DNA from: Rhizobium sp. BK650
Lineage (GTDB): Bacteria > Pseudomonadota > Alphaproteobacteria > Rhizobiales > Rhizobiaceae
Length of the DNA stretch: 64,000 nt
NCBI RefSeq assembly: GCF_014195325.1
Contig: NZ_JACIBK010000005.1
Coordinates: forward strand, 355,146-419,145
Reading direction: 5' to 3'
A program made the translations under genes and the position numbers. The notes beneath the pieces were generated by a model. It saw only the letters and a program-made list of their open reading frames with translations, was not told the DNA's origin and did not search any database. Below are positions 63,927-64,000 of the stretch, piece after piece (positions within the stretch are counted from its first letter, which is position 1; every line of letters starts with the position of its first letter).

Positions 63927-64000
63927 GAACACCCACGGGACGGAGGTTCGCGAGCTTTTATATCCGTGGCATCCTTGGTGCGGTCAGCTCGTGCATGTCC
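63927..64000 (+). CDS. Partial ORF leaving the right edge (IS-linked, DUF5372-like)
   Basis: A plus-strand frame gives GTEVRELLYPWHPWCGQLVHV and runs off the window. The YPWHP-W-G motif recalls a small protein found beside insertion-sequence genes in proteobacteria. Only about 25 residues are visible, so both family and start are uncertain. Confidence 0.4.

Overview
The window reads as accessory catabolic DNA from a rhizobial alphaproteobacterium (Rhizobium/Agrobacterium group, probably a large plasmid or chromid). The grounds are the GC-rich coding bias, the hutF/hutG five-step histidine pathway, the density of ABC sugar-importer operons, small rhizobial proteins such as a DUF982 protein, and a rhizobial-type intergenic hairpin. 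No rRNA, tRNA, CRISPR array or replication origin was seen. Nearly every gene belongs to a transport-plus-catabolism cassette with its own regulator.

Layout. 0.2-2.4 kb: tail-specific protease Prc. 2.8-12.9 kb: an oligosaccharide regulon containing an ABC ATPase, a ROK repressor, a ROK sugar kinase, a six-hairpin glycosidase, a CUT1 importer (MalG, MalF, binding protein) and a GH28-like enzyme. Four copies of one palindrome, TTCGTC-N5-GACGAA, sit in its promoters. 13-15.7 kb: a TpsB-type outer-membrane transporter remnant, a histidine phosphatase, a MEKHLA-domain protein and a GNAT acetyltransferase. 15.9-22.9 kb: an arabinofuranosidase/CUT1-importer operon ending in an ArsR-type regulator with a large extra domain. 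23.1-23.7 kb: two small rhizobial genes. 23.7-30.7 kb: a polyol or pentose module (FGGY kinase, SDR dehydrogenase, RbsC/RbsA/binding protein, divergent LacI regulator with paired CG-centred operators).

30.9-45.8 kb: the hut region. hutC-hutF runs leftward. hutI-hutH-hutG-hutU-hutD runs rightward, from a divergent promoter carrying a TATGTATATACATA palindrome. Then come a second HutC-like repressor and a divergent operon holding a HisJQMP-type importer, a histidase paralogue that has lost the Ala-Ser-Gly triad needed for the MIO cofactor, and an N-methyl amino acid oxidase. The last operon looks like a feeder into the hut pathway for an N-methylated histidine derivative such as hercynine or ergothioneine; this is inference.

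46.1-53.6 kb: a cassette bounded on both sides by decayed 3' ends of LacI-type regulator genes that share a 26-bp exact repeat. It holds a GntR regulator, a TauABC-like importer, an IlvD/Edd-type dehydratase and an RraA-family protein. 53.8-61.9 kb: an acid-sugar module (enolase-superfamily dehydratase, DapA-family lyase and GntR regulator leftward; Dpp-type five-gene importer rightward). 61.9-64 kb: a graveyard of gene ends and insertion-sequence fragments (alcohol dehydrogenase, LysR, IS3 orfA, IS110, IS3 orfB and an ORF leaving the window).
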